Source: Trichobilharzia regenti (Eukaryota; Platyhelminthes; Trematoda; Strigeidida; Schistosomatidae). Taken from it: a DNA stretch of 64,000 bases. The translations under genes were made by a program, and so were the position numbers. The stretch is taken from positions 28,071,362-28,135,361 of the forward strand of contig OX235262.1 in the NCBI GenBank assembly GCA_944472135.2, read 5' to 3'. The notes beneath the pieces were generated by a model. It saw only the letters and a list, made by a program, of their open reading frames with translations. It was not told the origin of the DNA and did no database searches. The stretch's first letter is position 1. Each line of letters begins with the position of its first letter. Positions 54,163 to 64,000 of the stretch are shown here, one piece after another.

Positions 54163-55950
54163 CCTATCTGTCTGTTTGTCTGTCTGTTTTCGACATAGAA
54201 CTTTGCACCGATGTGCAACAGTTCAAGTCGCCACATTCCCTCCGTGTAGCACCCAAAGCAAGACAAGAAAGTAGGAGAAATGCATAATAGAGACAGTAAA
54301 CAGAAGTGTTAGACAAAGGAATAGTAATAACGAAGAACGATATAGTTTCATTGGAAATCATTAGTCAAAAGGAGTGGATCCATCTGCGCCAGCCATTGAG
54401 AACGATTTTGAGCCATGTCACCAATTGTTTCCAACCGTCGGTTTTTATCGTCAGGGGACACCAACCAGTCAGGAAGTCTACATCTTCCTACGTGACTGGC
54501 TTAAGCTAACTGTTGTAGATTTCATTGACTGATGAAGTCATGTTTTGGTTTGACCACCGCTAGCTTTTTTCCAGCTTGACCCTATGTCAGCTAACATTGT
54601 TCGTCGAGGATGGCGATGACTAAGCATGCGTAACACATGTCCTAACCATCTCAGTCGATGTAACTTCACAACCTCGTCGATTGTTTTCCCCTCCTTACCT
54701 AGCACTCGACTGAGGCCTAACCTCAATATTGCTCACCTTATTATACCACCTCACACGTGAGATAGAACGCAGACACCTGTGATCGAAGACAGCCAGCTAA
54801 TCTTTTCACGTCTTCCACTAACAATGGCCAGGGCTCACAGCCGTATAGGAGGACGGAGCGGATTGATGAGCAGTACACCCGCCCTTTGGTCGATAGTCGG
54901 ATATCACGTCTACACCAGAGACGGCATAAACTGGCATATGCGAAACTAGCCCTCTGTATCCGTGCTGAGATTTCGTCAGAGATCAACCCGTTGGCGTTGG
55001 CTGATAGTACTTCCCAAATAAATGAAGAGGACAACGTGCTCTACCACTTCACTTCCTATTTCTAAACTCGGAGTTAGTGTAGTCCAGTCCTGTAACATCG
55101 CAGGCGAAACATTCGTAGATTGCTGCTCAAGGTGTTTAGAAAACTCTGTCTTCTGTCACCGTCTTCACCTAGTAGGTGGACTATGTAGTCTGCATATTCT
55201 AATTCAACGAGATTATTCCTTGATGGTAACAAGTCAATCCCTGAGTCTCTGAAGTGAGTTAGGGTTAAGTCCATTAGTACATCTATGATGAAATTGAATA
55301 GAAATGGGGATAATGGGCATCCGTGACGGACACCACTAGTCGTCACCCCTTAAGATGACAACTCGTCGTAAGCCCTCACCTGGCTGCATGAGTACGAGTA
55401 GTGCCCTAATCAGTGCAATGCATTTTCTCGGGGTTCCCTTCACTTCCAAACATAGCCAGGGTACCTCTTGGTCGACAAAATCGAATGCCGCCTTTAGGTC
55501 AAGGAATGTAGTGATTGTTGGGCGCCGGTAGGAATGCCTATGTTCTAGAATCTGTCGGAGGGTGGTCTATACACCCTCTTCCTGGTCTAAATCCTGTCTG
55601 GTTCTCTCATGTTTGTTCCTCCCGTGGACTGCTTAGTCTACGCATTATTATTGACCCTGGAACTATAGGTACCATATTAGTCAAGCTAACCCCTCTGTGA
55701 TTATCACAGGAAGACTTGTCTCCCTTCTTGTATATGGGGATAATCAGTGACTTACACCAACCTGACGGGACTTCCTCTGATTCCCAGACGTTGCCTAGTA
55801 CCACAGCTAGTGCAGACAGTAAACTGTCTCCACTGTACTTTAATACCTCTGGAGTCATTCCATCAGGTCCTGCTGCTTTGCCTATCTCCTTGCTCCCACT
55901 CGTAGTCTGACGCATAATCCAGTTCACTACAGTTAAGAATATCATCGGTG
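54163..55950 (-). pseudogene. RTE-A LINE, longer copy, broken
   Basis: On the minus strand from 55950: [38 protein letters not shown], then motif A remnants near 55500 ([14 protein letters not shown]), [20 protein letters not shown] (near 55340), LEYADYIVHL (YADY for YADD), SSNLRMF and the same internal deletion as at 39463-40797, LVEDVKRLAG, LRWLGHVLRM, and the complete tail ending in CAGACAGACAGA near 54172. Stops and shifts are frequent. Near 55895 the reading before GKAAGPDG is not normal. Confidence 0.82.
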
Positions 55951-56183
55951 ATGAGAGGGCAGCCTTGTCTTATTGTATTAAAAACTTTAATAACTACTTG
56001 CTTATAATTCAGAGAGTTAAAAAGAAATTGATTTAGCTATCTATTCACTCCAATATAGGCAGTTGTATTAGTGAGAGATCAGTACATAATTGTGTAACTG
56101 ACATCTTTTATCTGTTTAAAGCTTCCACTTTTCTTCTCAAGTAATTGTCTTTGTTGTTGTTGTTGTTTTTCCAATTCCTCCAG
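55951..56183. other. HTT intron end
   Basis: A (TTG)n run near 56152-56166 and a pyrimidine-rich tract ending CTCCAGCAG. Two tandem acceptors (56183 and 56186) are both in phase and would differ by one Ala codon. Confidence 0.6.
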
Positions 56184-56603
56184 CAGACGATTCAACTGTT
56201 TTACAATCAAGTCAACTTGCTAAAGACACAATGGAATCATCAAGAAAATTACCTATGCATAAAATTAATTATTCAGAATTGGATAATCAAATGTGGTCAA
56301 AAACATTTTTCTTATGTTTACATCATGCATGCAATCAATCTAATCTGAATTCATTAATGTTACAGACAGCTGCTTTAGAGGCTTTTGTACAGCTGTTAAC
56401 TGTTAGACGTCCACTCTTTTTATATCCATTTAATTGGCTTACAAATATTATTACATCAACCTCATCATCAACAACATCGTCAAGATCATCATCATCAATC
56501 CATCAAAGTTTTCATAGTGATAAAACTAGTAGTGAAGTACAAGGTGATAAAACAGTCAACAAATCACCGTCATCGTCAGTAACACCACATTTTCTCAATA
56601 AAA
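56184..56603 (+). CDS. HTT: huntingtin homologue, sixth exon seen
   Basis: Reads DDSTVLQSSQLAKDTMESSR, then INYSELDNQMWSKTFFLCLH and HACNQSNLNSLMLQTAALEA, FVQLLTVRRPLFLYPFNWLT. Human huntingtin has [20 protein letters not shown], then [20 protein letters not shown] at this place; the LHHxxxxxxxxLxxxALExxxxLL..RxP pattern is kept. After it comes a low-complexity Ser/Thr tract (TSTSSSTTSSRSSSSIHQ) that stands where human huntingtin has its Ser-rich disordered linker. The donor GTATGT is at 56604, phase one base out. Confidence 0.9.
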
Positions 56604-57061
56604 GTATGTTTCATTGCATGTATCATCTGTTTGATTATCAGTAATGTAGGTATATTTGTAGGAGGCTAGTATTCACCAATGTCTGTCAGAGGAAATTCAA
56701 TTTTAAATAATCTTTAGGTCAAATTGTAAATTTGTATTTGAAATTGTCTGTGAAGTAACCTTGTTGGCAGCTATGACCAATGTTTGAACTAATGTCAACT
56801 GAAGAAATCATCCCAGTGCTGTATCTATCGTTTATGTGATAGAATTAGGCACTTACAGTGGTGCAAATAATTCTCACAGTCATGAAGACTGGTTTTATGG
56901 ATTAAGCAACACTATATATATATATTAGTGCAAAAGTCCTCATTCTAGTATTACAGCATTTATACTGAATATAAATTTTTATCATCCTTTTTGGTGAATA
57001 CACAAACTGACAACAATACTAAGTTAATTAAAACTGTTTTAATTCAACTATTTCGGGTCAT
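56604..57061. other. HTT intron, nothing recognised
   Basis: A short (TA)n run near 56921-56936. Confidence 0.5.
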
Positions 57062-57215
57062 TTAAGTGTTGGTTTGTAGGGATTTGATTGGTTACATGAT
57101 TTCATCATGATCTGACATTGGTTAGAGAACCATTAGGAAACCTGGGAGTACTGGACAGCTGTTTCGTCAGCCTAGTTTGGGACTCCAGCAGGATCAAATA
57201 CCATCGAAAAGAGCA
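57062..57215 (-). repeat. hammerhead-type SINE, 3' part, inverted
   Basis: On the minus strand: GTCCCAAACTAGG, GACGAAACAGCTGTCCAGTA, CTCCCAGGTTTCC and ATGATGAAATCATGTAACCA. The core's GAAA is present, but the CTGATGA side is cut off near 57190. Confidence 0.7.
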
Positions 57216-57270
57216 TAGAATGGCCGTTTTGGTCTGTACCTCAACTTCAACAGCCTTGACTGTTAAGTAA

Positions 57271-57817
57271 CCCGACCGAAAGCTGCTACCTTGACGTGGT
57301 GGTCGGGCTTGAACACCTCAATGATCTATTCAAGCTATACTGGCTGAGACTTATGTCTCTTGAGGTTCTACCATGCCAGGCAGGTTGTTTGGATAGCGGT
57401 TAAACAAAAAGCAGCTACCCAACCCAACATCATGACCAATACAAAATCACAAAATTTCATGCCGGATCGGCCGTGGCCCGGATTAACAACGACCGCGCTT
57501 CCTGCTGCCGTGTCACAGGGCAGGAGTGATAAGTATGCTACTGAGGTACACCAAACAACGAACAAAAACAGGCCGCGTGTGACCGGCCTCAAGCAGTTGT
57601 CCCCTGGGCTCTGCGGTCACGCAACCAACTTCCACGGTGTGGGCAGCCGGGAAGTAACAATCACCCTCACAATCCGAAACGCACGCGAAACCTCTCTACT
57701 ACTCTCTACTCTCTCTCTTATACTTTCTTCTCTTGCTTCGCGTGCTACACGGAGTGTGGCGACTTGAACTTCCGCACATTTGTGCAAAGTTCTATGTCGA
57801 AAACAGACAGACAGACA
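57271..57817 (+). mobile_element. 547-bp non-autonomous RTE derivative: apparent 5' end joined to the RTE-A 3' tail
   Basis: Flanked by the 13-bp direct repeat GACTGTTAAGTAA (57258-57270 and 57818-57830). The first about 420 bp (CCCGACCGAAAGCTGC, TTGACGTGGTGGTCGGGCTT, later CCCCTGGGCTCTGCGGTCAC) are GC-rich and occur nowhere else in the window. The last about 110 bp are the RTE-A 3' end (GCTACACGGAGTGTGGCGAC to CAGACAGACAGACA). All coding regions are missing. A 135-codon frame (57360-57767) has no known domain. Confidence 0.8.
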
Positions 57818-57830
57818 GACTGTTAAGTAA

Positions 57831-57939
57831 ATTGGAAATTACTTCAACACTACGGAGTTCAGTACACCAAACCTTTTTCAAACTCATTCACAAGAGCGAT
57901 ATCATCACACCACATACCAATTAATTCACAACGGAAAAC
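57831..57939. other. HTT intron spacer
   Basis: Short; nothing recognised. Confidence 0.5.
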
Positions 57940-58640
57940 TCAACGATGCCTTTGAGTGAAGTGAGGACAGGAATAAGACAAAGGTGTCTACTATCACTGA
58001 TATTGTTCTTGATTTTCATGAACTTGACCATGTGGCAGACTGTAGGAAATGAGAAAGCGAGATTACTGTGGGACGATAAGAAGACTCTAGAAGATCTGGA
58101 ATTCACGGACAATTGTGCGTCTGATGTCATACAATCGCAAAGGCTTACAGGCGAAAACTAATAAGTTGGCGGAAGATTCAGGTAGCCAAGACAGAACTTC
58201 AAGTGAACATAGAGAACGTATGGGATGTTGATGATATGAAACCAAAAACATCAATAACATCAAACATCAATCACTCTCAACGTGATAGGTCACCTCTTTC
58301 ACTTATTTGGGTAGCATCGTTCCAACCACAGGTATGTCATGGATGAGAATTTCCAACACTGTGTATCGGAAAGATGAAACAGACCTTCGTTTATCTGAAA
58401 TCTGGAAATCTGTTGCACACACAAAGAAGACTGTTTAGTAACATCATGCACCATGCCCTCGGATGAAACCCAATTGGGAAACGACGAGTTAGACGTCCGA
58501 GGGAAATATGGGGGAAATCATGCACTGAAGAGATGGAAGCCTATGAACAACGTGCAGTCAGCTAAAAAGCACTGTAGAGGGTAGGATGAAATAATGTGAT
58601 GCTGAAGCCCTATGTTTCACTGTGGACTCACCAGAATACT
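57940..58640 (+). pseudogene. LINE family C, RT palm to C-terminus, decayed
   Basis: EVRTGIRQRCLLSLILFLIF is a worn motif B (GVRQGCLLSP). LEDLEFTDNCA stands where LDDLDFADDLA is normal, so both catalytic Asp residues are lost. Later come SFTYLGSI-like DNA near 58305 and PIGKRRVRRPREIWGKS. It ends in GAAGCCCTATGTTTCACTGT at 58600. Confidence 0.7.
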
Positions 58641-58745
58641 AATAATGTCCAGTACTCTCAGGTCTTCCAATGGTTCTCTAACTAATGTCAGCTCATGGGG
58701 AAATCCTGTAACCAATCAACTAAATCCCTACAAACCACCAATACT
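58641..58745 (+). repeat. hammerhead-type SINE, 3' quarter
   Basis: GTCCAGTACTCTCAGGTCTT, CCAATGGTTCTCTAACTAAT, TCAGCTCATGGGGAAATCCT and CCCTACAAACC. No ribozyme core is left. Confidence 0.7.
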
Positions 58746-58809
58746 TGAATATCGATGAGATGGTCACTGGCGACTGGCCCTATTCAGGTAGGTAGTTACC
58801 TGGGGTTCT
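58746..58809. other. spacer between SINE fragments
   Basis: Nothing recognised. Confidence 0.4.
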
Positions 58810-59095
58810 AGTGAGAAGTCGTGACCAGTAGGGTGCATCAGGTCGTGTGTGAAGACAAATACTCGCCGGTCGCGCTATATCGTGAATCGGCAGATGTTAG
58901 AACTCATGCGTCAGTGGCTCAATGGTCTACGAGCTCGCCTTGTAACCAGAATGTTCTTGGTTTCGAACCTCGTGGTGTGGGTGGGTACTGTGAAGAGTCC
59001 CAAACTAGGATGAAACAGCTGTTCCGTACTCCTAGGTTTTCCAGTGGTTCTCTAACCAATGTCAGCTCATGATGAAATCCTGTAATCAATATATA
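58810..59095 (+). repeat. hammerhead-type SINE with upstream module
   Basis: The upstream module (AGAAGTCGTGACCAGTAGGG, GCGCTATATCGTGAATCGGC) matches 29285-29420. The SINE part has CAGTGGCTCAATGGTCTACG, B-box-like GGTTTCGAACC near 58968 and GAGTCCCAAACTAGGATGAA. The core box reads CTGTGA instead of CTGATGA, so ribozyme activity is unlikely. Ends with GATGAAATCCTGTAATCAAT. Confidence 0.8.
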
Positions 59096-59740
59096 TGTAT
59101 AATAATACAATCATGCTTTCTTGTCTTTCTGTTAAAACTTTTCATTGTCGTCTTTATTATTTGGATCTTGTGTTGACCTATAGGAATTTTTTTTATAAAA
59201 AGAGATTGTCAGGAGCTGATATCAGCGGAAAGTGAATCATTTTAAGATAAGGAGTATCGAGTAGATGTTTGATGTACATAATAATTCAGAAAACACTTCG
59301 ACAAATTTTTGGCGTGGTTGCAATTTGTGAAATGGATTTCAAATGCATAGAAATACAATCCTTGAATTATTCAAGTTACCTGATTGTCAAAATCGACGTA
59401 AATTAATAAAGCGGGAGTTTTGCCTATGATACCGCCGTATGTAAAATCAAGCATGAAATGCATAATCTCTATCAAGCATTGATAATGCTCCCTTGTTTGG
59501 TATTATGCATAAGTTGGTGATTGATGCTTGCGAATGAATTCTTAGTTATAAACATGTGTAGATTGTAAACTATTATATGCTCTTGTTTACTTTATTTACG
59601 CTTTGTAATTAAATAAAAAACAAACCATCTTATATTGATCGTGTAGTTTACTCATTGATTTCTTAAGACACTGATGTTGTCTACAAATTATGTTTGGTTC
59701 ATGTAAGTTGAACAATAAGTCTACAGTAGTACTGACATTC
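59096..59740. other. HTT intron, nothing recognised
   Basis: No supported feature. Confidence 0.5.
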
Positions 59741-60260
59741 TCTTAGGTTCCGAGTGGAACACACGGCTTCAACAGCATATCTCCTTTTCGCCCTGCTACC
59801 CGCTGGCTCCACGATCGTTCATAGACTCTCATTTCTTCTTCCCACGATCTTCTCTATGTCACCCTTGGACTCACACCCATCTCATCGTTACCCATTCATA
59901 TTCCACTCGAGTGATAGCCTGGCTCCAGACGTTAATCAACGATCTCCATATTTTTATCTCAGGATACTAATGGGTAATAAGTTCTTATTTGGTTCATTGG
60001 CAGCCAGAGTTCCTTGTTATTATTCCTTTGTGGTCATCAGATCTTGAGTTTGGATTGAAGGCAACTGCTGATACAAGTCTGAAGCCTGTTCAAAATGCTG
60101 GTGGTGACGCGTACATTTAGTCTCTGAATTATATAGAAGTACTGACTGACTTGACATTAATATTGAGAGTTCGGACGTTGTTTCTTATGTTGACTGCAGC
60201 AGATTTTTTCAGATTGACTTCAAATCAATGAACGTTTCTCGCTTTTCCGATCCAGGCTTT
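59741..60260 (-). pseudogene. LINE family C, C-terminal end, decayed
   Basis: On the minus strand it starts near 60250 (GCCTGGATCGGAAAAGCGAG, family IGKAR) and ends near 59750 with CTGTTGAAGCCGTGTGTTCC. Readable pieces are few; the match is to the nucleotide order of 50026-50665 and 53340-54070. Confidence 0.6.
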
Positions 60261-60391
60261 GACATATATATATATATATATTCCTGCATTAGATCCATAT
60301 TAGATTTATTCTCACCCTTTGATGCAATGCTTTTTTCGTAGTATTCTCATCTTTTAGGTTTCTACCTCTGTGTGGTGCTGTAGTGTATGGT
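60261..60391. other. (TA)n run and spacer
   Basis: TA repeat at 60262-60281; the rest is unassigned. Confidence 0.6.
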
Positions 60392-61149
60392 AATTAGAAT
60401 CTTAACAGAAAAGAAAGACCAGATTTGCAGTATAAAATGTGATGTTATCATTCTACTTCACATGTTCTCGTCAGCTGCTGCAAAATACCTGAAACTACAA
60501 TGGTTATAAATAATGACATTTCATACTTCAGTGTCTGAAAGGTAATAGCGAAAAGATTATTAGATGAACGCATCCGGAATATAAGTACTAAAATTTTTAT
60601 TTTAAGTCACCATCAATTTATATGCTATGAAACTATGAAAAAAGGGGATGAGAGAAGACAGAAAACAGGAAAATCTAATAAAGAGTGTTAGTTCGTACGT
60701 CAACATAGCATGTAGTGCTGTATAGTATCACCAGCTTAGCTTCAGGGAAACATCTTTTTATTGCTCCTTTCATCCTGTTGTCAATCTTTCAGAGCATATT
60801 TCAAGAAATTTATGCTTAAAAGGAAGCAGATATTTACAAAGTGCAATTACCAGACACCCACCCCGTGGATACGGATCATTTTGTCGAAATTTCTTAGTCC
60901 TTCAAAATATTAAACATACAAAGGACGGCGAATTTACTATGATTTACTGCTGAAGCAATTGAAATCAAGCGTCTCAGACCAAACTTATGCAAACTTATAC
61001 CTTTCAAACATTGCAGTATGAAATGTCATTATTTATAACTATTGTAGTTTCAGGTAGTTTGCAGCAACTGATGGGAACCCGTGAAGTAGAATGATCGCAT
61101 CACATTTTATCCTGCAAATCTGGTCTTTCTTTCTCTATCAAAATTTATC
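60392..61149. mobile_element. unidentified element with about 150-bp terminal inverted repeats
   Basis: 60392-60545 and 60998-61149 are inverted copies at roughly 85 percent by eye: AAGAAAGACCAGATTTGCAG, ATTCTACTTCAC, TACCTGAAACTACAAT and TATAAATAATGACATTTCAT are shared. The 452-bp centre has no long frame or family motif. It may be a MITE or foldback element. No target duplication is found and the family cannot be named. Confidence 0.6.
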
Positions 61150-61297
61150 AGGGGAACCAAATGTATGAAATAATTAGGATAATTAGGTTGTTTTATGACG
61201 GTTCGTTCACCTGATGTAGATATATCCCTCTGCAACTCTGAGTCAGTTCAAAAGTCTTAGCTAATTAGAATTACCTCTTAGTCAGCAATTAACAGTT
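61150..61297. other. HTT intron spacer
   Basis: Nothing recognised. Confidence 0.5.
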
Positions 61298-61511
61298 TCA
61301 AATGAACTGTAGTCAAGATTTGACAGAATAGTTCTATAATATTTGGGCGCCAAGTGAGAAGTAGACATTTGTAAAAAATTATATTTGTAAAATCTCAGCG
61401 ATATTGAAATGAGTAATTCCAACGTTTCGTTCGGAAATCTGGTCCGAACGAAACGTTGGAATTACTCATTTCAATATCGCTGAGATTTTACAAATATAAT
61501 TTTTTACAAAT
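61298..61511. repeat. PLE terminal sequence ending in a 68-bp perfect palindrome
   Basis: 61298-61335 is the same 38-base word that forms the arms at 46584-46683. 61367-61434 and 61444-61511 are perfect inverted copies with a 9-base spacer (AAATCTGGT). The arm sequence (ATATTTGTAAAATCTCAGCG, TTCCAACGTTTCGTTCGG) is the terminal sequence of PLE 4 at 45831-45905. No coding sequence. Confidence 0.85.
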
Positions 61512-61712
61512 TAACAGTTTCATTAAGCATATTGCTCTTTTTCCCTGTGTGTTAACTATTACTACACATATTAATGTATAAAAATTAATAGCTATACTTA
61601 AATTCCTCATTCTTAACAATACTATTCAAATATATTATTTCATTCTATACTAATTTAAGTAATAATGTATGTCGTTTATCTTCCAATTACCCCCCACCCC
61701 CACTCCATATAG
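61512..61712. other. HTT intron end
   Basis: A C-rich pyrimidine tract, then CCATATAG at 61712 as acceptor. Confidence 0.6.
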
Positions 61713-62108
61713 GTGAACTCAGTATTGATACCAGTATTCACAAAGAATCATATGATGTTGTCCCAAACGATTATTTATTAAGAACACTTTCTTCAGAGTC
61801 AATCAACACTAAAAGTCCTAGTTCTGATTTTCAATCTGTCGATAGTCGTGATACATTCCTTATTAGATCAGTATCCTCATCAAGTTTATCGTCATCTTTG
61901 AAGATGGATTCAAATGAGATGACATCCAATGAACAAGAGATTCGTAACCAGTTATCAGTGGTTCGTGCTAAATTAGCCAAAGATGAAGAAAAACTGGCAA
62001 ACAATGGTGGGAATAGTGATGTTTTCAGTGATTTAGGTTATGATATCATTGATGATTCAGTGGGAAATATACAATCTGCTCAAATTGATGATAGTCTTGA
62101 TTCACCTA
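61713..62108 (+). CDS. HTT: huntingtin homologue, seventh exon seen (disordered acidic linker)
   Basis: Starts with GT, which completes a Ser codon begun at 56603. It reads ELSIDTSIHKESYDVVPNDY, LIRSVSSSSLSSSLKMDSNE, a charged helix-like stretch (RNQLSVVRAKLAKDEEKL), and an acidic end (DVFSDLGYDIIDDSVGN, DDSLDSP). I cannot align it residue by residue. In human huntingtin the same position is a long Ser/Asp-rich unstructured linker with caspase sites, so the kind of sequence fits. The donor GTAAGT is at 62109, phase one base out. The next exon is outside the window. Confidence 0.78.
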
Positions 62109-62644
62109 GTAAGTCGTTTTTCTTGGTTTATCTGCAGTTCTGTTACATGGAAAAGGCATCCTGTCTCAGCCTCTGGGTCACACTTTCTATATGCGAACTG
62201 ATGACAGTCAGTATCATACATTGTGTATTCATACTAGCTGTGAATTCCTATTGATAATTGTTGAAAATTTGTCATTATTTACTGTAGAAGTGATAAACCA
62301 GAGTATATCATTTATATTGTGTTATATAATGTTTGTCTGTCATTATTATGCCTAAGTTGTGTACATTGCAATCGATCAATAATTCTTTGTTCACCATATA
62401 AACCATACTGCTTAACCGACTAACTAGTTCAGTTACGTAACTTTTAACCAGAGAGTTAACAACAATCTAGATTTTGTCACGTTATATGATTATGTATCTA
62501 TTTTAAGACTTTTAAAAATGTCGGCAGAGAATTACTTTTTGTAGTTCAATTACTCTCTGTGAAAATATTGTTGTGATAAGAATTTCAAGGAATATTTGGG
62601 TTAGGTTGTGTAGTCTTCTTGTTGACTACTACTAACTGACTGAC
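62109..62644. other. HTT intron, nothing recognised
   Basis: No supported feature before the RTE-A tail. Confidence 0.5.
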
Positions 62645-64000
62645 TGACTGATTGGTTTCAACGTTTAACTTTGCACAGATGTTCATCAGTTCGAGTTGCC
62701 ACACTCCCTCCTTGTAGCATACAAAGGAAGAGAACAGAGTAAACCGAGATTCAAAGGAGAGATAGTAAACAGAAGTGTCAGTGAGGAATAAGGGGATGCA
62801 TCTGAGCCATCATTGAGAACGATTTTGAACCATACCACCAATTGTCTCCAGCCGTCATTGGTTCTTCCCATCCCGAGGGCACCAACCAGTCAGTCAGGCA
62901 GTCTACACCTTCCTACGTGGCTTAAACTAACTGTTGTGGATTTCATTGTCTGATGACTCCATGTTTTCGTTCGACCACCACTAACTCTTTTCCAACATGT
63001 TCCTAATATCATTCAGCTAACATAGCCCATAGAGGAAGCCGATGGCTAGGCATGCATGTATAACACATGTCCTAGCCGTCTGAATACATGTAACTTCACA
63101 GCCTCGTCAATCGATTTTCCCTCCTCACCTAGCACTCGACCAAAGCCAAACCTCAATGTAACTCATCGTACTACACCTACCGTCTAACACGGGAGATAGA
63201 ACGCAGACAGCTAGCCGGCCTTTTCATGTCTTCCACTTTCAATGAACATGATTCACTAACAGCCATAAGGGAGGACGAAGCGGACTCCTGAGCAGTACAC
63301 ATATCGTCCTTTGTTCGACAGCTGGATACCACCTCTACTAAGCCAGAGATGGCGTAAGTTGGCAGCTATACGCCAAACGAGCCTTCTGTATCCGTTCTGA
63401 GATTTCGTCAGCAATCAATCCGTTGGGGGTTGGCTGATCCAACTTCCTAAATAAGTGAAGTGGTCAACATGCTCAGATCACCACTTCACTCCGTATTTCT
63501 AAGCTAGGAGTCAGTGTAATCCAGTCCTGTTGCATCATGTTACATTTCACGGGAGCGAATCGCATGTCAAACATTCGAAGATTAACTGCTGATCAAGTTG
63601 TTCAGAAGACTCTGAATTTTGTCAGCGTCTTCACCCAGGAGGATGACTATATTATCTGTATATTCTAAGTCAACGAGATTATTCCCTGGTAACAAGCCAA
63701 TCCCTGAGTCTCTGAAGTCAGTTAGGCTTACGTGCATTCAAACATCTACGATGGATGCTTACCTGATGGACACCACTAGCTGTCAACACTTCAGGTGACG
63801 ACTCTCAGTAGGCTGTCACATGGCTGCATGAGTTCGAGTAGAGTTCCTTAATCAGTGCAATGTATTTTCTCGACATTCCCTTGACAGCCAAACATCTCCA
63901 TATTACCTCTCAGTTGACAGGATCGAATGCCACCTTCAGATAGGTCAAGAAATATGACGACTTTTGGACACCGACGGTAGGTATGCCTATGTTCAAGAAT
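62645..64000 (-). pseudogene. RTE-A LINE, decayed, runs off the right edge
   Basis: The tail is at its low-coordinate end (TTTGCACAGATGTTCATCAG, GTTCGAGTTGCCACACTCCC). Upward on the minus strand come pieces of LPGWGALGM, LRWLGHV, a FTYLGS region near 63445, the FAPVKCNMMQQDW region near 63540 (so the deletion of the other two copies is absent), a YADNIV box near 63655, and motif A near 63950 (VIFLDLSEGGIRS). Many indels. Confidence 0.75.

Noticed and set aside
57360..57767. 135-codon frame as a host gene
   Set aside because: It lies wholly inside the TSD-flanked RTE derivative and ends in the RTE-A tail.

Overview
This is a window from a large, AT-rich, intron-rich and repeat-dense animal genome. 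It fits a parasitic flatworm, most likely a schistosome; the species cannot be told from the sequence. The reasons are: tRNA-derived SINEs that carry hammerhead-ribozyme cores; RTE-like and CR1-like LINEs, a Pao-type LTR element and Penelope-like elements (PLEs) of the kinds known from Schistosoma; 30-45 bp introns in a transposon gene; and one host gene broken into small exons by introns full of these repeats.

The only host gene I can support is a huntingtin (HTT) homologue on the + strand. Seven exons (20809-21178, 28953-29092, 30326-30467, 46918-47056, 52846-53130, 56184-56603, 61713-62108) have GT/AG borders and agree in phase at all six junctions. They read in the order of the huntingtin N-terminal HEAT region. 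The gene continues past the window. The N-terminal exon has no polyglutamine or proline-rich tract.

Layout. 1-1459: broken Ty3/gypsy-like gag-protease on the minus strand, split by a + strand LTR. 2355-4780: a CR1/jockey-like LINE. 4781-15248: a three-layer nest. A second copy of that LINE is split by a Pao/BEL-like LTR element (5901-14779; TSD GCAAG; 359-bp LTRs), and one of its LTRs is split by a MULE DNA transposon (9780-14678; TSD TGAGACGA) with a nearly intact spliced transposase. 15249-20808: degraded sequence plus a SINE split by an RTE-like LINE with an open RT frame. 20809-62108: the HTT exons, with introns holding RTE-like (A and B subfamilies), family C and CR1-like LINEs, at least four PLE fragments and one complete-looking short PLE with inverted terminal repeats and a TSD, about ten SINE copies, solo LTRs, palindromes and an unidentified inverted-repeat element. 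62645-64000: another RTE-A copy running off the right edge.

Most transposon coding sequence is broken. The exceptions are the MULE transposase, a CR1-like 682-codon ORF and an RTE RT ORF. The most noteworthy structures are the dated nest, a TSD-flanked 547-bp RTE derivative with only the two element ends, the inverted-terminal-repeat PLE, hammerhead-like motifs at PLE ends, and the huntingtin gene structure. All family assignments come from reading motifs by eye, not from searches.
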